Shown here piece after piece: positions 42,268 through 51,495 of a stretch of DNA of 64,000 nt. Below the pieces are notes generated by a model, which was not told where the DNA came from, did not search any database, and worked only from the letters and a program-made list of their open reading frames with translations. The position numbers were made by a program, and so were the translations under genes. This DNA is from Ignavibacteriales bacterium (lineage in GTDB: Bacteria > Bacteroidota > Ignavibacteria > Tepidaquicellales > Tepidaquicellaceae). Positions within the stretch are counted from its first letter, which is position 1; every line of letters begins with the position of its first letter. The stretch is taken from NCBI GenBank assembly GCA_020635255.1, contig JACKAC010000003.1, positions 124,001 through 188,000 of the forward strand, read 5' to 3'.

Positions 42268-43572
42268 TTAAACTGCGGGAAGCTCGAGCACAAATGCGCT
42301 TCCCTTTCCAAGCATACTTTCACATCTTAACTTCCCCCCTACTAATTCTGCCAGATTCTTTGCTACCACTAAACCTACTCCTATCGGGTCCTCGACTCCG
42401 GGGTGGTCTACATCCGCATCACTTGATAATAGCTGTGATGCCTCTGCCTCGCTGATTCCGCCCCCCTCGTCTATTATCTCACACCTCACCAGTTCACCGT
42501 CGGGTGAGACGTAGGCGTAGATATTCTTTCCCGGAGGAGTAAACCTCACTGCATTGGAAATGAGATTATTTAATATTTGTAAAACAATCCTTTTGTCGGA
42601 ATTTATTGGAATGATCTCTTTCGATGTCTTAAATATAGAGTTGATCCTTTTCGATTGTATCTTTGCCGAAGACTGCCTCATCGCGAGCGATACTATGTCC
42701 GGAAAATTAAATTCGCTCTTATTTAGTTCAAGCTTCCCCTCAGTCATCGCTTCGTACATATCGATATTGTTGACCAGCTCCGTTATCGTTAGAGCGCTCA
42801 CTTCTATGTCATCCATCATCTCCGTTATCTCGTCAAACGATAGACTTGTATTTGCTTTGATATATTGAGAGTATCCGATTATTGAGGTTAGGTAATTCCT
42901 CACCCCTCGCGATATGGAGATGTGTTTTTTACCTGTCGTCGGTAGAATGCTCTCCTGTTTGGCTTCACTCTCCGCTTGCGGTTTAACTTGATCTTGTGGG
43001 TATTTCGTTAAAAGAGGTGCGTTATCGGCGATCACACTGCCAGCTTTTTCGTTCTCCCCCATATTCAGATACGATTCCGCAATTGTCCTTACTATTTCTG
43101 CTGTACCTTCGTCACCCTCGCCTTCCTTTAGCGAAAGAGCATCTTCATAATACTCCACCGCTTCGAGATATTCTTTCATTGAAAAATACAGCTTGGCAAT
43201 GTTGAGCAGGACGATGTATTCGTGGTCCGCGTCACCGAGCGCCCTATACAGCGACAGTGCTTTTTCGTAATTACCCAGTGCCGCTTGGTTGTCACCTATT
43301 GCTTTGTTTGTAAATCCGAGGTTATTTAGAGATGCCGCTTCCCCGTAAAGATCTCCCGTCGTTTCAAATATCTCCGCGCTCCCGTTAAAACATTCTGTAG
43401 CCAGGCTGTACTCGCCCGCAGACCTGTACTCGTTGCCGAGCAATAGCAGTGCGTGTGCGAGAGATTCGGAGTCGCCGGAAGATTTAAACACTTCTGTAGA
43501 GTTCTTTAGCGTAACGATTCTTTCTTCAGGTCCGAGATTCGGGAGATTTTTTTCAAGGTCCTGGATCTTCAC
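42268..43572 (-). CDS. TPR histidine-kinase homologue lacking the phospho-acceptor His
   Basis: 434 residues: TPRs about 1-170 (ANSLNNLGFTNKAIGDNQAALGNYEKALSLYRALGD), a linker, then a HisKA-like helix pair and HATPase_c. Aligned with the neighbour kinase, VAHDLKNPLNAVLGYAQ corresponds to ISRGVRNYLTSIIGYSQ, so the phosphorylated His is Arg222. The ATP-binding half keeps NNLISNAVRFTPPGK, DEGGGIS and GVGLVVAKNL. It could be a regulatory pseudokinase that dimerises with the intact kinase, or an ATP-binding switch. No transmembrane segments. Confidence 0.85.
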   Translation of the reverse strand: MKIQDLEKNLPNLGPEERIVTLKNSTEVFKSSGDSESLAHALLLLGNEYRSAGEYSLATECFNGSAEIFETTGDLYGEAASLNNLGFTNKAIGDNQAALGNYEKALSLYRALGDADHEYIVLLNIAKLYFSMKEYLEAVEYYEDALSLKEGEGDEGTAEIVRTIAESYLNMGENEKAGSVIADNAPLLTKYPQDQVKPQAESEAKQESILPTTGKKHISISRGVRNYLTSIIGYSQYIKANTSLSFDEITEMMDDIEVSALTITELVNNIDMYEAMTEGKLELNKSEFNFPDIVSLAMRQSSAKIQSKRINSIFKTSKEIIPINSDKRIVLQILNNLISNAVRFTPPGKNIYAYVSPDGELVRCEIIDEGGGISEAEASQLLSSDADVDHPGVEDPIGVGLVVAKNLAELVGGKLRCESMLGKGSAFVLELPAV

Positions 43573-43582
43573 AAATGTTTAT

Positions 43583-44044
43583 TTAGTAAGGTTTCTTTAT
43601 CATGCTGAGTTGAGCCCACTCCTTTTCCTCCGCGCTGACCGCCGCATAACCGAGCACTCCGCCCGATGCGCGCGCTACCTGGTCCGCAAAAGTTAAATAG
43701 CTGTCGTACAACTCCTTCGCAAATTCCGCGTCGAGTTGAGGGAATACCTCGTTCAATTTTTTCAACTCTCCTGCAATTTGCTTATTCCTTTCAAGCGAAT
43801 CTTCCGGTAAACTTTTCACATAATCGTTAAACGTATCGTCGAACAGCTTATCTACCTCGTAATAATAATCCTTCAAAATTGAATCGTTTTTCATGCTCCT
43901 GAAATGAGCTACTTTTTCTGCCCAGTCCTTCTCTGCATCGTCTATCTTGTGATCTGCTCCTGCTACCAATATTGCTATCAGCACAGGCGCCTCGATAAGC
44001 ATTCTTTGTTCCTGCTCCGTAAGGTTTGCTAAATATGAAATCAT
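43583..44044 (-). CDS. TerB-like helical protein
   Basis: 153 residues, all helical. LIEAPVLIAILVAGADHKIDDAEKDWAEKV (17-46) resembles the TerB (tellurite-resistance) fold entry helix with its Asp-rich metal-binding-like turn (D31, K33, D35, E38). The rest, YVKSLPEDSLERNKQIAGELKKLNEVFP, also fits that fold. First gene of the minus-strand cluster, 10 bp before the pseudokinase. TerB domains are linked to stress and membrane-associated sensing systems. Confidence 0.68.
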   Translation of the reverse strand: MISYLANLTEQEQRMLIEAPVLIAILVAGADHKIDDAEKDWAEKVAHFRSMKNDSILKDYYYEVDKLFDDTFNDYVKSLPEDSLERNKQIAGELKKLNEVFPQLDAEFAKELYDSYLTFADQVARASGGVLGYAAVSAEEKEWAQLSMIKKPY

Positions 44045-44174
44045 GTATTTTAAGTGAATTTAAAAAGAATTTTCTAAAATTCAATTTAATCACTATAAAA
44101 TTAATATTAAATTGAAAACAAGGGTATTGTCAACCCGGTATGCCAGACTGGGAGAGTTTTAATAAATCACTATG

Positions 44175-45881
44175 TTAACCTATCAATTCCCGCGCGCTCT
44201 TCTCTGCCGCTTCTGTGACTTTCTCACCGCTGATGAGTTTTGCCACCTCCTGTACCTTTTCATCTTCACTCAGCGTCTTAATATTAGTCACCGTTTCGTC
44301 GTCTTTATCCACCTTCTCGATGAGAAAATGCCTTTCGCTCATTGCCGCTATTTGGGGTAAGTGAGTAATCGATATGATCTGGTGTGAGTTTGCCAGCTTC
44401 TTCATTACCCTTCCTACCTTACCCGCTATTCTTCCGCTGATACCTGCATCTATTTCGTCAAAAACTAGTATTGGTACATGGTCTCTGCCTGAAAGTGATG
44501 CCTTTATTGCAAGCATTATTCTCGAAATTTCACCGCCGGAAGCTGACTTTCTGAGTGGCGTGAAATCCGATCCTTTGTTGATTTTTACCAAAAACTCAAC
44601 ATTATCTATGCCGCTCTTAGAAAGTACGATTTTTTCATTTTTAACCAAATAGGAAAAATTTTCCTGTTCATCACCTGCAATAACATTTGAAATATCTATT
44701 TTAAATTCCGCCGATTCCAATCCAACTTCATTAAGATATGTATTTACATCCTTCTCCAGCTCTATTGAGCTCTTCTTTCTTATTTTTGATAATTCCACCG
44801 CCCTTTTATAAACATCATCTTTTTGCGCCTCGACCCTCTTTTTAAGTTTTCCGAGCTCATAATCATAATTCTCAGTCATATCAAGCTCTTTCGATAATAC
44901 CTCAGCTTTATCTACCAGCTCATCCACGGACATATTATACTTCTTTTTCAAAAAATTCAAACTTCCAAGCCTGTCCCTTATCTGCTCTACCCTCACAGGA
45001 TCGAAATTTATTCCGCTCTTATAATTATTTAAAAAGTTTGATACTTCTTTTATTGTTATATATGAGCTTTCCAGATCCTCTGATAGCTTACCAAGATCGC
45101 TGTCATACTTTACCGCGTCCTTAAGCTCTTTTAATGCGATCGATACCGACGGATATACACTTTGTTCATCATCGTAAAGTATCTTTAATACCGTATCTAT
45201 ACTTTGAGCTATATTTTCGACATTCTCTACCTTACTTAATTCATTTTCCAGCTCCGGTTCTTCACCCTTCACCGGGTTCACATTGTTTATTTCACGTAGT
45301 TGAAATTCTATCACATCTCTTTTCTCGATCAGCTCGTCCTTACGTCTTGTAAGCTCCATATATTCGTTTACAAGCACTTTATACTCCTCGAACAGCCCTG
45401 AGTATTCCGGGAACACATCATTCGGTCCTATGAAGTTATCCAGTATCTTAATGTGAGTTTCTTTCTTTAGGAGCGACTGGTGTTCATTCTGTGAATGTAT
45501 ATCTATAATGATATCACCGAACTCCTTTAGATCGCTTAATTGGATGGGTGTATCGTTAATAAAATTTCTGCTCGTACCTTTTTGATTAAGCTCTCTCCTT
45601 ATTATCACATAACCGTCATTATCATCTAGCTCTTTTGAAACAAGAAAGTCTCTTACTTCTTTATTTCTTCTAAAATCAAAACTTCCTTCTATTATTAATT
45701 TATCAGAGTTACTTCTTATTAATGAAAAATCAGCTCTCTCACCAAGTATCATTGACAGTGCATCGAGTATAATACTTTTTCCTGCCCCTGTTTCCCCTGT
45801 TAATATGTTTAAACCTTTATCGAACTCTATCTCGGCTTCTTTGATTATTAAATAATTCTTTATGTAAAGTTTCTCGATCAA
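44175..45881 (-). CDS. recN: DNA repair protein RecN
   Basis: 568-residue SMC-like ATPase in double-strand-break repair. Walker A GETGAGKSIILDAL (about 29-42), coiled-coil arms in the middle, the ABC signature SASGGEISRIMLAIK and Walker B PILVFDEIDAGISG, then QIISITHLPQIAAMSERHFLIEK and a C-terminal EVAKLISGEKVTEAAEKSARELI. The length is the usual one. It is downstream of dnaA on the same strand with a terminator between them. Confidence 0.97.
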   Translation of the reverse strand: MIEKLYIKNYLIIKEAEIEFDKGLNILTGETGAGKSIILDALSMILGERADFSLIRSNSDKLIIEGSFDFRRNKEVRDFLVSKELDDNDGYVIIRRELNQKGTSRNFINDTPIQLSDLKEFGDIIIDIHSQNEHQSLLKKETHIKILDNFIGPNDVFPEYSGLFEEYKVLVNEYMELTRRKDELIEKRDVIEFQLREINNVNPVKGEEPELENELSKVENVENIAQSIDTVLKILYDDEQSVYPSVSIALKELKDAVKYDSDLGKLSEDLESSYITIKEVSNFLNNYKSGINFDPVRVEQIRDRLGSLNFLKKKYNMSVDELVDKAEVLSKELDMTENYDYELGKLKKRVEAQKDDVYKRAVELSKIRKKSSIELEKDVNTYLNEVGLESAEFKIDISNVIAGDEQENFSYLVKNEKIVLSKSGIDNVEFLVKINKGSDFTPLRKSASGGEISRIMLAIKASLSGRDHVPILVFDEIDAGISGRIAGKVGRVMKKLANSHQIISITHLPQIAAMSERHFLIEKVDKDDETVTNIKTLSEDEKVQEVAKLISGEKVTEAAEKSARELIG

Positions 45882-46154
45882 CTTTTCAACCTTTAGGAAT
45901 ATCTATATTGTATTTTAATATATAAAAAAATTAGAAACAGATATAGTCTTGTTAGTTATGTGGAAAATATCAAATAGTATTGATTTTTGGTATGAATAAA
46001 GGGGATTACCGTATCCCGTAATTCACATAGCATTGTTAAAAAACGCCGGCTCTTAAAAATTCGCAAAAATTCGGGGCGGATTTCCTGCGAATATTCTTAA
46101 ATATGTTAATAAGCCGGTGCACAAAGAGCCTCTACTGACAAGATACTAACACAA
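45882..46154. other. recN-dnaA intergenic region with origin-like words
   Basis: Non-coding, AT-rich. Contains TTGTTAAA (46033-46040), TGTTAATAA (46104-46112, identical to a copy at 47931-47939 on the other side of dnaA) and TGTGGAAAA (45959-45967), whose complement TTTTCCACA is one base from the classical DnaA box. It may be part of a bipartite origin, or simply the recN promoter. Confidence 0.4.
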
Positions 46155-46184
46155 ACAAAAAACCTCCGCTTAAAAAGAGGAGGT
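46155..46184 (-). terminator. rho-independent terminator of dnaA
   Basis: On the minus strand, ACCTCC.CTT / AAG.GGAGGT stem followed by a T-run (the A-run at 46157-46162 on the plus strand), ~30 bp after the dnaA stop. Confidence 0.82.
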
Positions 46185-46214
46185 CTGAAAATTTTTATAC
46201 GATTTTTACAAACA

Positions 46215-47750
46215 CTACATGTTTTTGATCTTCTCGATTATTCCCTCTACCTGTCTCTTTATCTCTATATCCCTCTTCATCTGATCCGATATCATCTTAT
46301 GTGAATACAATACCGTTGCGTGGTCTTTTCCGCCGAAGTTCAACCCGATAGTTTCCAGCGTATTGTTCGTAAGTTCTTTTGCTAGGTACATAGCTACCTG
46401 CCTTGCAAATGCCACATCCTTTGTTCTTCTGCGTGATAGGATCTGGTTCTCGGAGATCTTGTAAAACTCTGAGACGTTGAATATGATATTCTCGATGGAA
46501 ATGTGTCTGGAGCGTTTTACATTGCCTACAACACGGCTTATGACCTTCTCAGCCACATCTAGGGTTATCTGTCCTTTGTGAACGAGAGCGCTCTCAGCGA
46601 TCATTCCTACGATACATCCCTCTATTGTTCGTATACTGTCCTTTACATTTGTTGCGATGTAGTGAATAATTTCTTCCGGTACCGATACACCTGCCGCTTC
46701 AAACTTCTTTTGCGTGATAGCGACTCTCATCTCCCAGTTCGGCGGTTGTATATCTACCGTAATGCCCCACTGGAATCTCGATATGAGCCTCTCCTCTATG
46801 CCCTTTATCTGGCTGATAGGTTTATCGCTCGAAAATATGATGTGTTTCTTTTCGTTGAATAAGGAGTTGAATATCTGGTACATAAAATCCTGAGTCTTTT
46901 CCTTACCGCTCAGGTTCTGAATATCGTCGAGAATAAGTACGTCCAGTGACTTGTAAAATGAATCCAGCTTCTTTGTACCGCCGGTATTGGATGAAAAATC
47001 TATCCTCTCTTTTGCTATCGATGTTGTGAACTGTGTCGTAAAGTCTGGTGCAGTAGTGTAATATATCTTCTTATCCGGAAATTTCTTCAGTATCTCATTG
47101 CCGATCGCCTGTACCAGGTGAGTCTTGCCGAGTCCAACTCCTCCGTAAACAAAGAACGGGTTGTATGTTCTGCCAGGATTGTTCGTAATTGCGTAAGCCG
47201 CCGCGGTTGCCAGCTCGTTGCTTTCACCTTTTATAAAATAATCGAATGTATTCTTTGGGTATAGGTTAGATGCGTATTCTTTTTTGCCTGTGATAATGTT
47301 AAAGTCATATGGGTCATCTGCGATTCGGTCCTCTTCTTCGGCGATTCTTATGCTTGTTCTCTCTGCGGGCGCTTCTTCGTGGATTCCCGGCGTGAATAGG
47401 TTCAGTTGGCTTACTTCGTACTTTAGCTTTCCGTTCTCGCCCAGTATACCGCTGTCGATTATGCGCGCGATCTGTGAATTGTAACGGCGCTCTATCATGC
47501 CGTAGTAATCTTCGCTCGGCACGGATACTGTTAATACCCCTTCTTTAAAACTTTTTGGTGTGATTACGGAGAACCAGGTGTTGATCTCTCCTTCTTTGAT
47601 GGAATCCGATAGTAACTCTAAGAACTTTCCCCAAACCTGCTCCGCGTCTTTCTGCTCTACTGGTTTTGTGTCGGCTGGACTTACTTGGTTTTGGGCTCTA
47701 CTGTCAAAAGGTTCGTTGATGTCATTTAGATTAGTAGAGTAACTTGCCAC
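46215..47750 (-). CDS. dnaA: chromosomal replication initiator protein DnaA
   Basis: 511 residues, slightly longer than usual because of a polar N-terminal extension and linker. Domain I (WGKFLELLSDSIKEGEINTWFSVITPKSF), linker, AAA+ domain III with Walker A VYGGVGLGKTHLVQAIGNE and Walker B LDVLILDDIQNLSGK, sensor regions, and domain IV with RRRTKDVAFARQVAMYLAKELT and GGKDHATVLYSHK (473-485). The DNA-contact signature, usually DH(T/S)TV, is DHATV here (Ala478). It binds the origin and ATP and starts replication. The upstream gap is a candidate oriC. Confidence 0.98.
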   Translation of the reverse strand: MASYSTNLNDINEPFDSRAQNQVSPADTKPVEQKDAEQVWGKFLELLSDSIKEGEINTWFSVITPKSFKEGVLTVSVPSEDYYGMIERRYNSQIARIIDSGILGENGKLKYEVSQLNLFTPGIHEEAPAERTSIRIAEEEDRIADDPYDFNIITGKKEYASNLYPKNTFDYFIKGESNELATAAAYAITNNPGRTYNPFFVYGGVGLGKTHLVQAIGNEILKKFPDKKIYYTTAPDFTTQFTTSIAKERIDFSSNTGGTKKLDSFYKSLDVLILDDIQNLSGKEKTQDFMYQIFNSLFNEKKHIIFSSDKPISQIKGIEERLISRFQWGITVDIQPPNWEMRVAITQKKFEAAGVSVPEEIIHYIATNVKDSIRTIEGCIVGMIAESALVHKGQITLDVAEKVISRVVGNVKRSRHISIENIIFNVSEFYKISENQILSRRRTKDVAFARQVAMYLAKELTNNTLETIGLNFGGKDHATVLYSHKMISDQMKRDIEIKRQVEGIIEKIKNM

Positions 47751-48156
47751 GATAAGAGGTTTAAATGTTTATTAACAATTCTTGATTACTTAAAATACTA
47801 CTTTAAGTGAACGCATATTTCGTAAAGAAAAAAACCCTCATCCCGGCTGTTTTGTTAACACAGAGCCTAAGGGCTAAACAACAATTATTTCAAGGGGTTA
47901 TGCTAATTGTACGGGGTTCTTAACAAGAGGTGTTAATAACTTTAGCTGAAATTTTTACCCAATAAAAATGCGATGTTAAGAACCGATGATTATTAACAAG
48001 TTGTTAACAGATACGAACTTGTAAATTTTAATATATAATATTAAACAAACTTGTTTACTTTGTCAAGATTTTGAACTCATTTTCTCCGCAATTTCGCACA
48101 AAAATGTGTACGGATTAATAAATATTTTTTCAAGACAGCTTTTACTAAGTTTGTAA
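47751..48156. other. candidate replication origin between dnaA and alr
   Basis: 406 non-coding bases. The word TGTTAA or its complement TTAACA/TTAACAA appears seven times: 47772-47780, 47853-47860 (palindromic TGTTAACA), 47919-47927, 47931-47939, 47974-47982, 47993-47999 and 48001-48008; the last two form TTAACAA-G-TTGTTAA. A related inverted repeat TAAACAA-AC-TTGTTTA lies at 48042-48057, next to an AT-rich stretch (48019-48048) that could unwind. No classical TTATCCACA box is seen. The region also must contain the dnaA and alr promoters. Confidence 0.6.
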
Positions 48157-49317
48157 ATGAAAAAGAACAATTCCCCTTCAAACGGATACGATACTTATGC
48201 GGAGATTAATTTAAGGAATTTAAAGGACAATTTTAACATAATACGTAAAGCCTCCAATTTAAAAAATAAGTCCAAAAATACAAAGATCTGTGCTGTTGTT
48301 AAGGCAAATGCCTACGGGCACGGCATGACACGCATTGCCGAAGAGCTGATCGATTGCGGAGCGGATTATCTCGGTACTGCTTTTCTCACTGAATCGGTCG
48401 ACCTTAGAGAATATCTCAGTTTGAAAATGAAAAACGCGAAGATACTTTGCCTTGGCGCGCTCACACTCGACACCGAACATTTCAAAGACGTAATTGAAAA
48501 TGCCATTGAAGTTACAATAACAGATCTGAAATCTGCAAAGGCTCTCGATAAATACGCGGCCTTACAAAATAAAATCGTGAACGTTCACGTAAAGCTCGAC
48601 ACAGGGATGAACCGGATAGGATTCCTTGCAAAGGACGCGTACAAAGCTGTGAGCGAATTGAAGAAATTAAAAAATTTAAACCTGGTTGGCATATACTCTC
48701 ACTACGCGACCGCCGAACAGCCGGGAAATTCATACTCGCTCAAACAATTGAAAACCTTCAAGGATGTCGTCTCGGAAATAGAAAGTAATATCCATAAATT
48801 CGAACTTAAGCATATAGAAAATTCCGGCGGAATACTTAATTTCCGCGATGATTTCTGCAATATGACGCGTCCCGGTATCATGCTCTACGGATACTACACC
48901 GACAGGACAAAGGTGAAAAAAGACATCGGCTTAAAGCCGGTGATGCGAATGGTATCGAAGGTTAGCCTCGTTAAAGAGCTGCCGAAAGGAGAGAGCATAT
49001 CCTACGGCAGAAAATATACCACTACAAGGAAAACACGCATTGCGTCCATACCTATCGGTTACGGTGACGGCTACCCGCGCGCTCTTACGAATAAAGCAAA
49101 AGTCTTCATCAACAAAAAACTCTATCCTTCCGTCGGCACCGTGTGTATGGATTGGATTATGGCTGAGGTCGGAATGAAAGATAAAATTAATCCAAACGAC
49201 AAAGTTATAATATTCGGTCCCGAATATACCGCCGACGATCTCGCAAAATTGATCGATACTATTCCATACGAGATAATTACGAATGTTTCCGACAGGGTAA
49301 AAAGGATTTACGTATAG
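48157..49317 (+). CDS. alr: alanine racemase
   Basis: 386-residue PLP enzyme that makes D-alanine for peptidoglycan. The PLP lysine lies in CAVVKANAYGHG (K49). VHVKLDTGMNRIGF, IENSGGILNF, TRPGIMLYGYYTD and the catalytic Tyr region SISYGRKYTTTRKTRIASIPIGYGDGYPR are all present, as is VGTVCMDWIM. The length is standard. Divergent from dnaA. Confidence 0.97.
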   Translation: MKKNNSPSNGYDTYAEINLRNLKDNFNIIRKASNLKNKSKNTKICAVVKANAYGHGMTRIAEELIDCGADYLGTAFLTESVDLREYLSLKMKNAKILCLGALTLDTEHFKDVIENAIEVTITDLKSAKALDKYAALQNKIVNVHVKLDTGMNRIGFLAKDAYKAVSELKKLKNLNLVGIYSHYATAEQPGNSYSLKQLKTFKDVVSEIESNIHKFELKHIENSGGILNFRDDFCNMTRPGIMLYGYYTDRTKVKKDIGLKPVMRMVSKVSLVKELPKGESISYGRKYTTTRKTRIASIPIGYGDGYPRALTNKAKVFINKKLYPSVGTVCMDWIMAEVGMKDKINPNDKVIIFGPEYTADDLAKLIDTIPYEIITNVSDRVKRIYV

Positions 49318-49401
49318 AATATAATTCATTATTCCTATATTTAATAAATTTATTTCTCAAACTATCGACGCTTCCGTGAGAATACGGGGGATTCCTATTC
49401 C

Positions 49402-51486
49402 ATGAAATACCTGGACTTTATACTTCAAAAATCGATTGATGATTTAAAGAGAGAGGGAGGCAACCGCCTCGACTACGATACCGTCGGCAAATATTTCGAG
49501 TACGTAAAAAAAGCCGGCGACACCCTGAAAGCCGTATATACCCTCATGCACATCGCAAAGATGAAAGATACGGCGGTGTACCTGGTATTCGTCCTTAAAA
49601 AAGTTGGCGAGGGCGCGGTGGATTTCGATACGCTTGAGGAAAACGCAAAAGAGGATTGCGAGTTCATAAAAAAAGAGCTAATAAAAAATTTCTCGCTGAG
49701 CGGTGACGCCGGTGAAGAACCCGAACTGAAAATACCGGAAATATCCGGCTCCGGCCTCTCCGAAATGATTAAAGAAAACAGATTTAAGGTTAAGCATGAG
49801 GACGACGCTTCCATTGCCGAAGAATTTTCCGAAAAAGAAATGTATGAAGACGATCTCACCGATGACTCTGAACAAATTACCGGGGATGAAGTAGAAGAAG
49901 ATAACTCGGACGAGGAACTCCGCGTGACATTCGGCGACGAAGAATTTGAGCTGATAAGCAACAGCGAAGAGGGCGACGAAGGCTTCGAAATACTCGACAC
50001 CACCAAACAACAAACCGAAAACGAAATTGAAACGGAAACCGTAAACGAAGAGACAGAAAACAAAATTGAATCTGAACCGAAGGTCGAAGAAAAAATTTCC
50101 GAAATATCCGACGAGCCGGAAGAAGAAATTTTACCCTACGAAGAAATGGAGGGCGAAGGTTTCGTAATTAGAAAAACTATCTCTTCGAGCGAAAAAAATC
50201 CGGAAGAAAAAATTTCTTCCGCCGAAGAGGAAGATTTTGACACCCTGGACGAGAAAACTGGTGAGATTGTTGTGGAGGAGGTAGTGCAGGAAGTCGTGGA
50301 AGAGGTGGTGATGACGGTGGAGGAGGATGTCGTGGAGGACGGAGCGCAAGTACCGGAGCAGGAAGTAACGGACGATATGGATAGGGAGGAGCAATTAGAA
50401 GAAACAGAGGAGGTCGCGGGGACCGTGATGAGCGGCGCTTCGGAGGACACCGACGAAGACGTCGAGCAAGAGCCCGTGGAGGATATAGGCACGGATGTGG
50501 ATAAAGACGTGACGCCGGAGGAAATTTTGGAAGAAGAGGAAACGGAGATAGATCCGATCCCCGATCCCGAGGTAAGCGAGCAATACAAAGATTACGAAAG
50601 AACTTTATTCGAGGTTAACGAACTGCTCAAAGATTATTATCTCGATATCGAAGCGGTGCCGGAGGGAAGCTCCTCGCCGGATGGCGAGCCGGTAATATTC
50701 GGGAAGATATCCGAGCTGTGCGGTATAATGAGGAAGCGGTCCGACGCGATGTCGTTTTCGCTTATCTCGAATGTGTACGACTGCACAGGAAAAATTTTCA
50801 AAGAATATCTAAAAACAAACTCGCGCCCAAACGGCGAAGAGCTCGCATCACTGAACAAAGGAATACAACTCGTGGAGGGACTAATCAAAGGAGACGATCT
50901 GCCCGAAGCCGACGACATTCTTTTGTCGCTGGAAACTCTAAGAAAAAGCTTTAGTGATGCGCCGGTCACCGCGGAAAAAGCCGCAGACGCTAAAGACGAA
51001 GCCAAGCAGGAAGAGAAAAAAGAGAAAACCGAGCACAGAGAGCCGGCAAAAGTGTCCGCAAGCCTCAAGGAAAAGTATTCGAATTCCGAGCTGAGAGACA
51101 GCTTTAAACAGATGAAATTACAGATACAGGATCTCGAAAGCACTTTCCTCTCGCTGGATGAGATCGAGGGAGACTATCAGAATTACGAAGGACTTCGCAC
51201 GCTGTCATCAACATTTCTGAATTTGAAAGAGATAATCAGGAGGGCTAAGATACTCGACCTCAAAGACGTCGCGAAGCTGTCGGAAGCAAGCTATGTGTTC
51301 ATAAAGTTCATACAGAATTACAGGATGGATCCGTTCGATGAGGACATCCGTGAAATATTCAAATACATAATCTATAATTTCAAGGCGGCGGCTCTGGATA
51401 AGCCAAACGAAGATCTGGAAAAATTCATTTCATATCTCAACGACCCGGTAAAGATCTTTACGCAAAAAACAAAAAAAGGAAACTAA
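49402..51486 (+). CDS. large highly acidic protein with low-complexity middle
   Basis: 694 residues, no signal peptide. The N-terminal ~110 residues form a helical domain (MKYLDFILQKSIDDLKREGG...KAVYTLMHIAKMKDTAVYLVFVL). Residues ~125-400 are Glu/Asp/Val-rich and probably disordered (EEVVQEVVEEVVMTVEEDVV). The C-terminal ~290 residues are again helical with a short KEEKKEKTEHREPAK linker. The family is not recognised. The two structured ends joined by an acidic linker suggest an adaptor. The manC gene begins 9 bp downstream, so it heads that transcription unit. Confidence 0.75.
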   Translation: MKYLDFILQKSIDDLKREGGNRLDYDTVGKYFEYVKKAGDTLKAVYTLMHIAKMKDTAVYLVFVLKKVGEGAVDFDTLEENAKEDCEFIKKELIKNFSLSGDAGEEPELKIPEISGSGLSEMIKENRFKVKHEDDASIAEEFSEKEMYEDDLTDDSEQITGDEVEEDNSDEELRVTFGDEEFELISNSEEGDEGFEILDTTKQQTENEIETETVNEETENKIESEPKVEEKISEISDEPEEEILPYEEMEGEGFVIRKTISSSEKNPEEKISSAEEEDFDTLDEKTGEIVVEEVVQEVVEEVVMTVEEDVVEDGAQVPEQEVTDDMDREEQLEETEEVAGTVMSGASEDTDEDVEQEPVEDIGTDVDKDVTPEEILEEEETEIDPIPDPEVSEQYKDYERTLFEVNELLKDYYLDIEAVPEGSSSPDGEPVIFGKISELCGIMRKRSDAMSFSLISNVYDCTGKIFKEYLKTNSRPNGEELASLNKGIQLVEGLIKGDDLPEADDILLSLETLRKSFSDAPVTAEKAADAKDEAKQEEKKEKTEHREPAKVSASLKEKYSNSELRDSFKQMKLQIQDLESTFLSLDEIEGDYQNYEGLRTLSSTFLNLKEIIRRAKILDLKDVAKLSEASYVFIKFIQNYRMDPFDEDIREIFKYIIYNFKAAALDKPNEDLEKFISYLNDPVKIFTQKTKKGN

Positions 51487-51495
51487 ATCTATACT

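Noticed and set aside
38045..44044. Possible prophage or contractile injection system remnant
   Set aside because: No tail, baseplate, sheath, integrase or capsid-like protein is present; the encoded proteins are signalling and zinc-ribbon types.
49473..50588. Long Ser-rich open frames on the minus strand opposite the acidic protein
   Set aside because: Serine runs are the complement of the Glu-rich codons of the real gene; no start signal or domain supports them.
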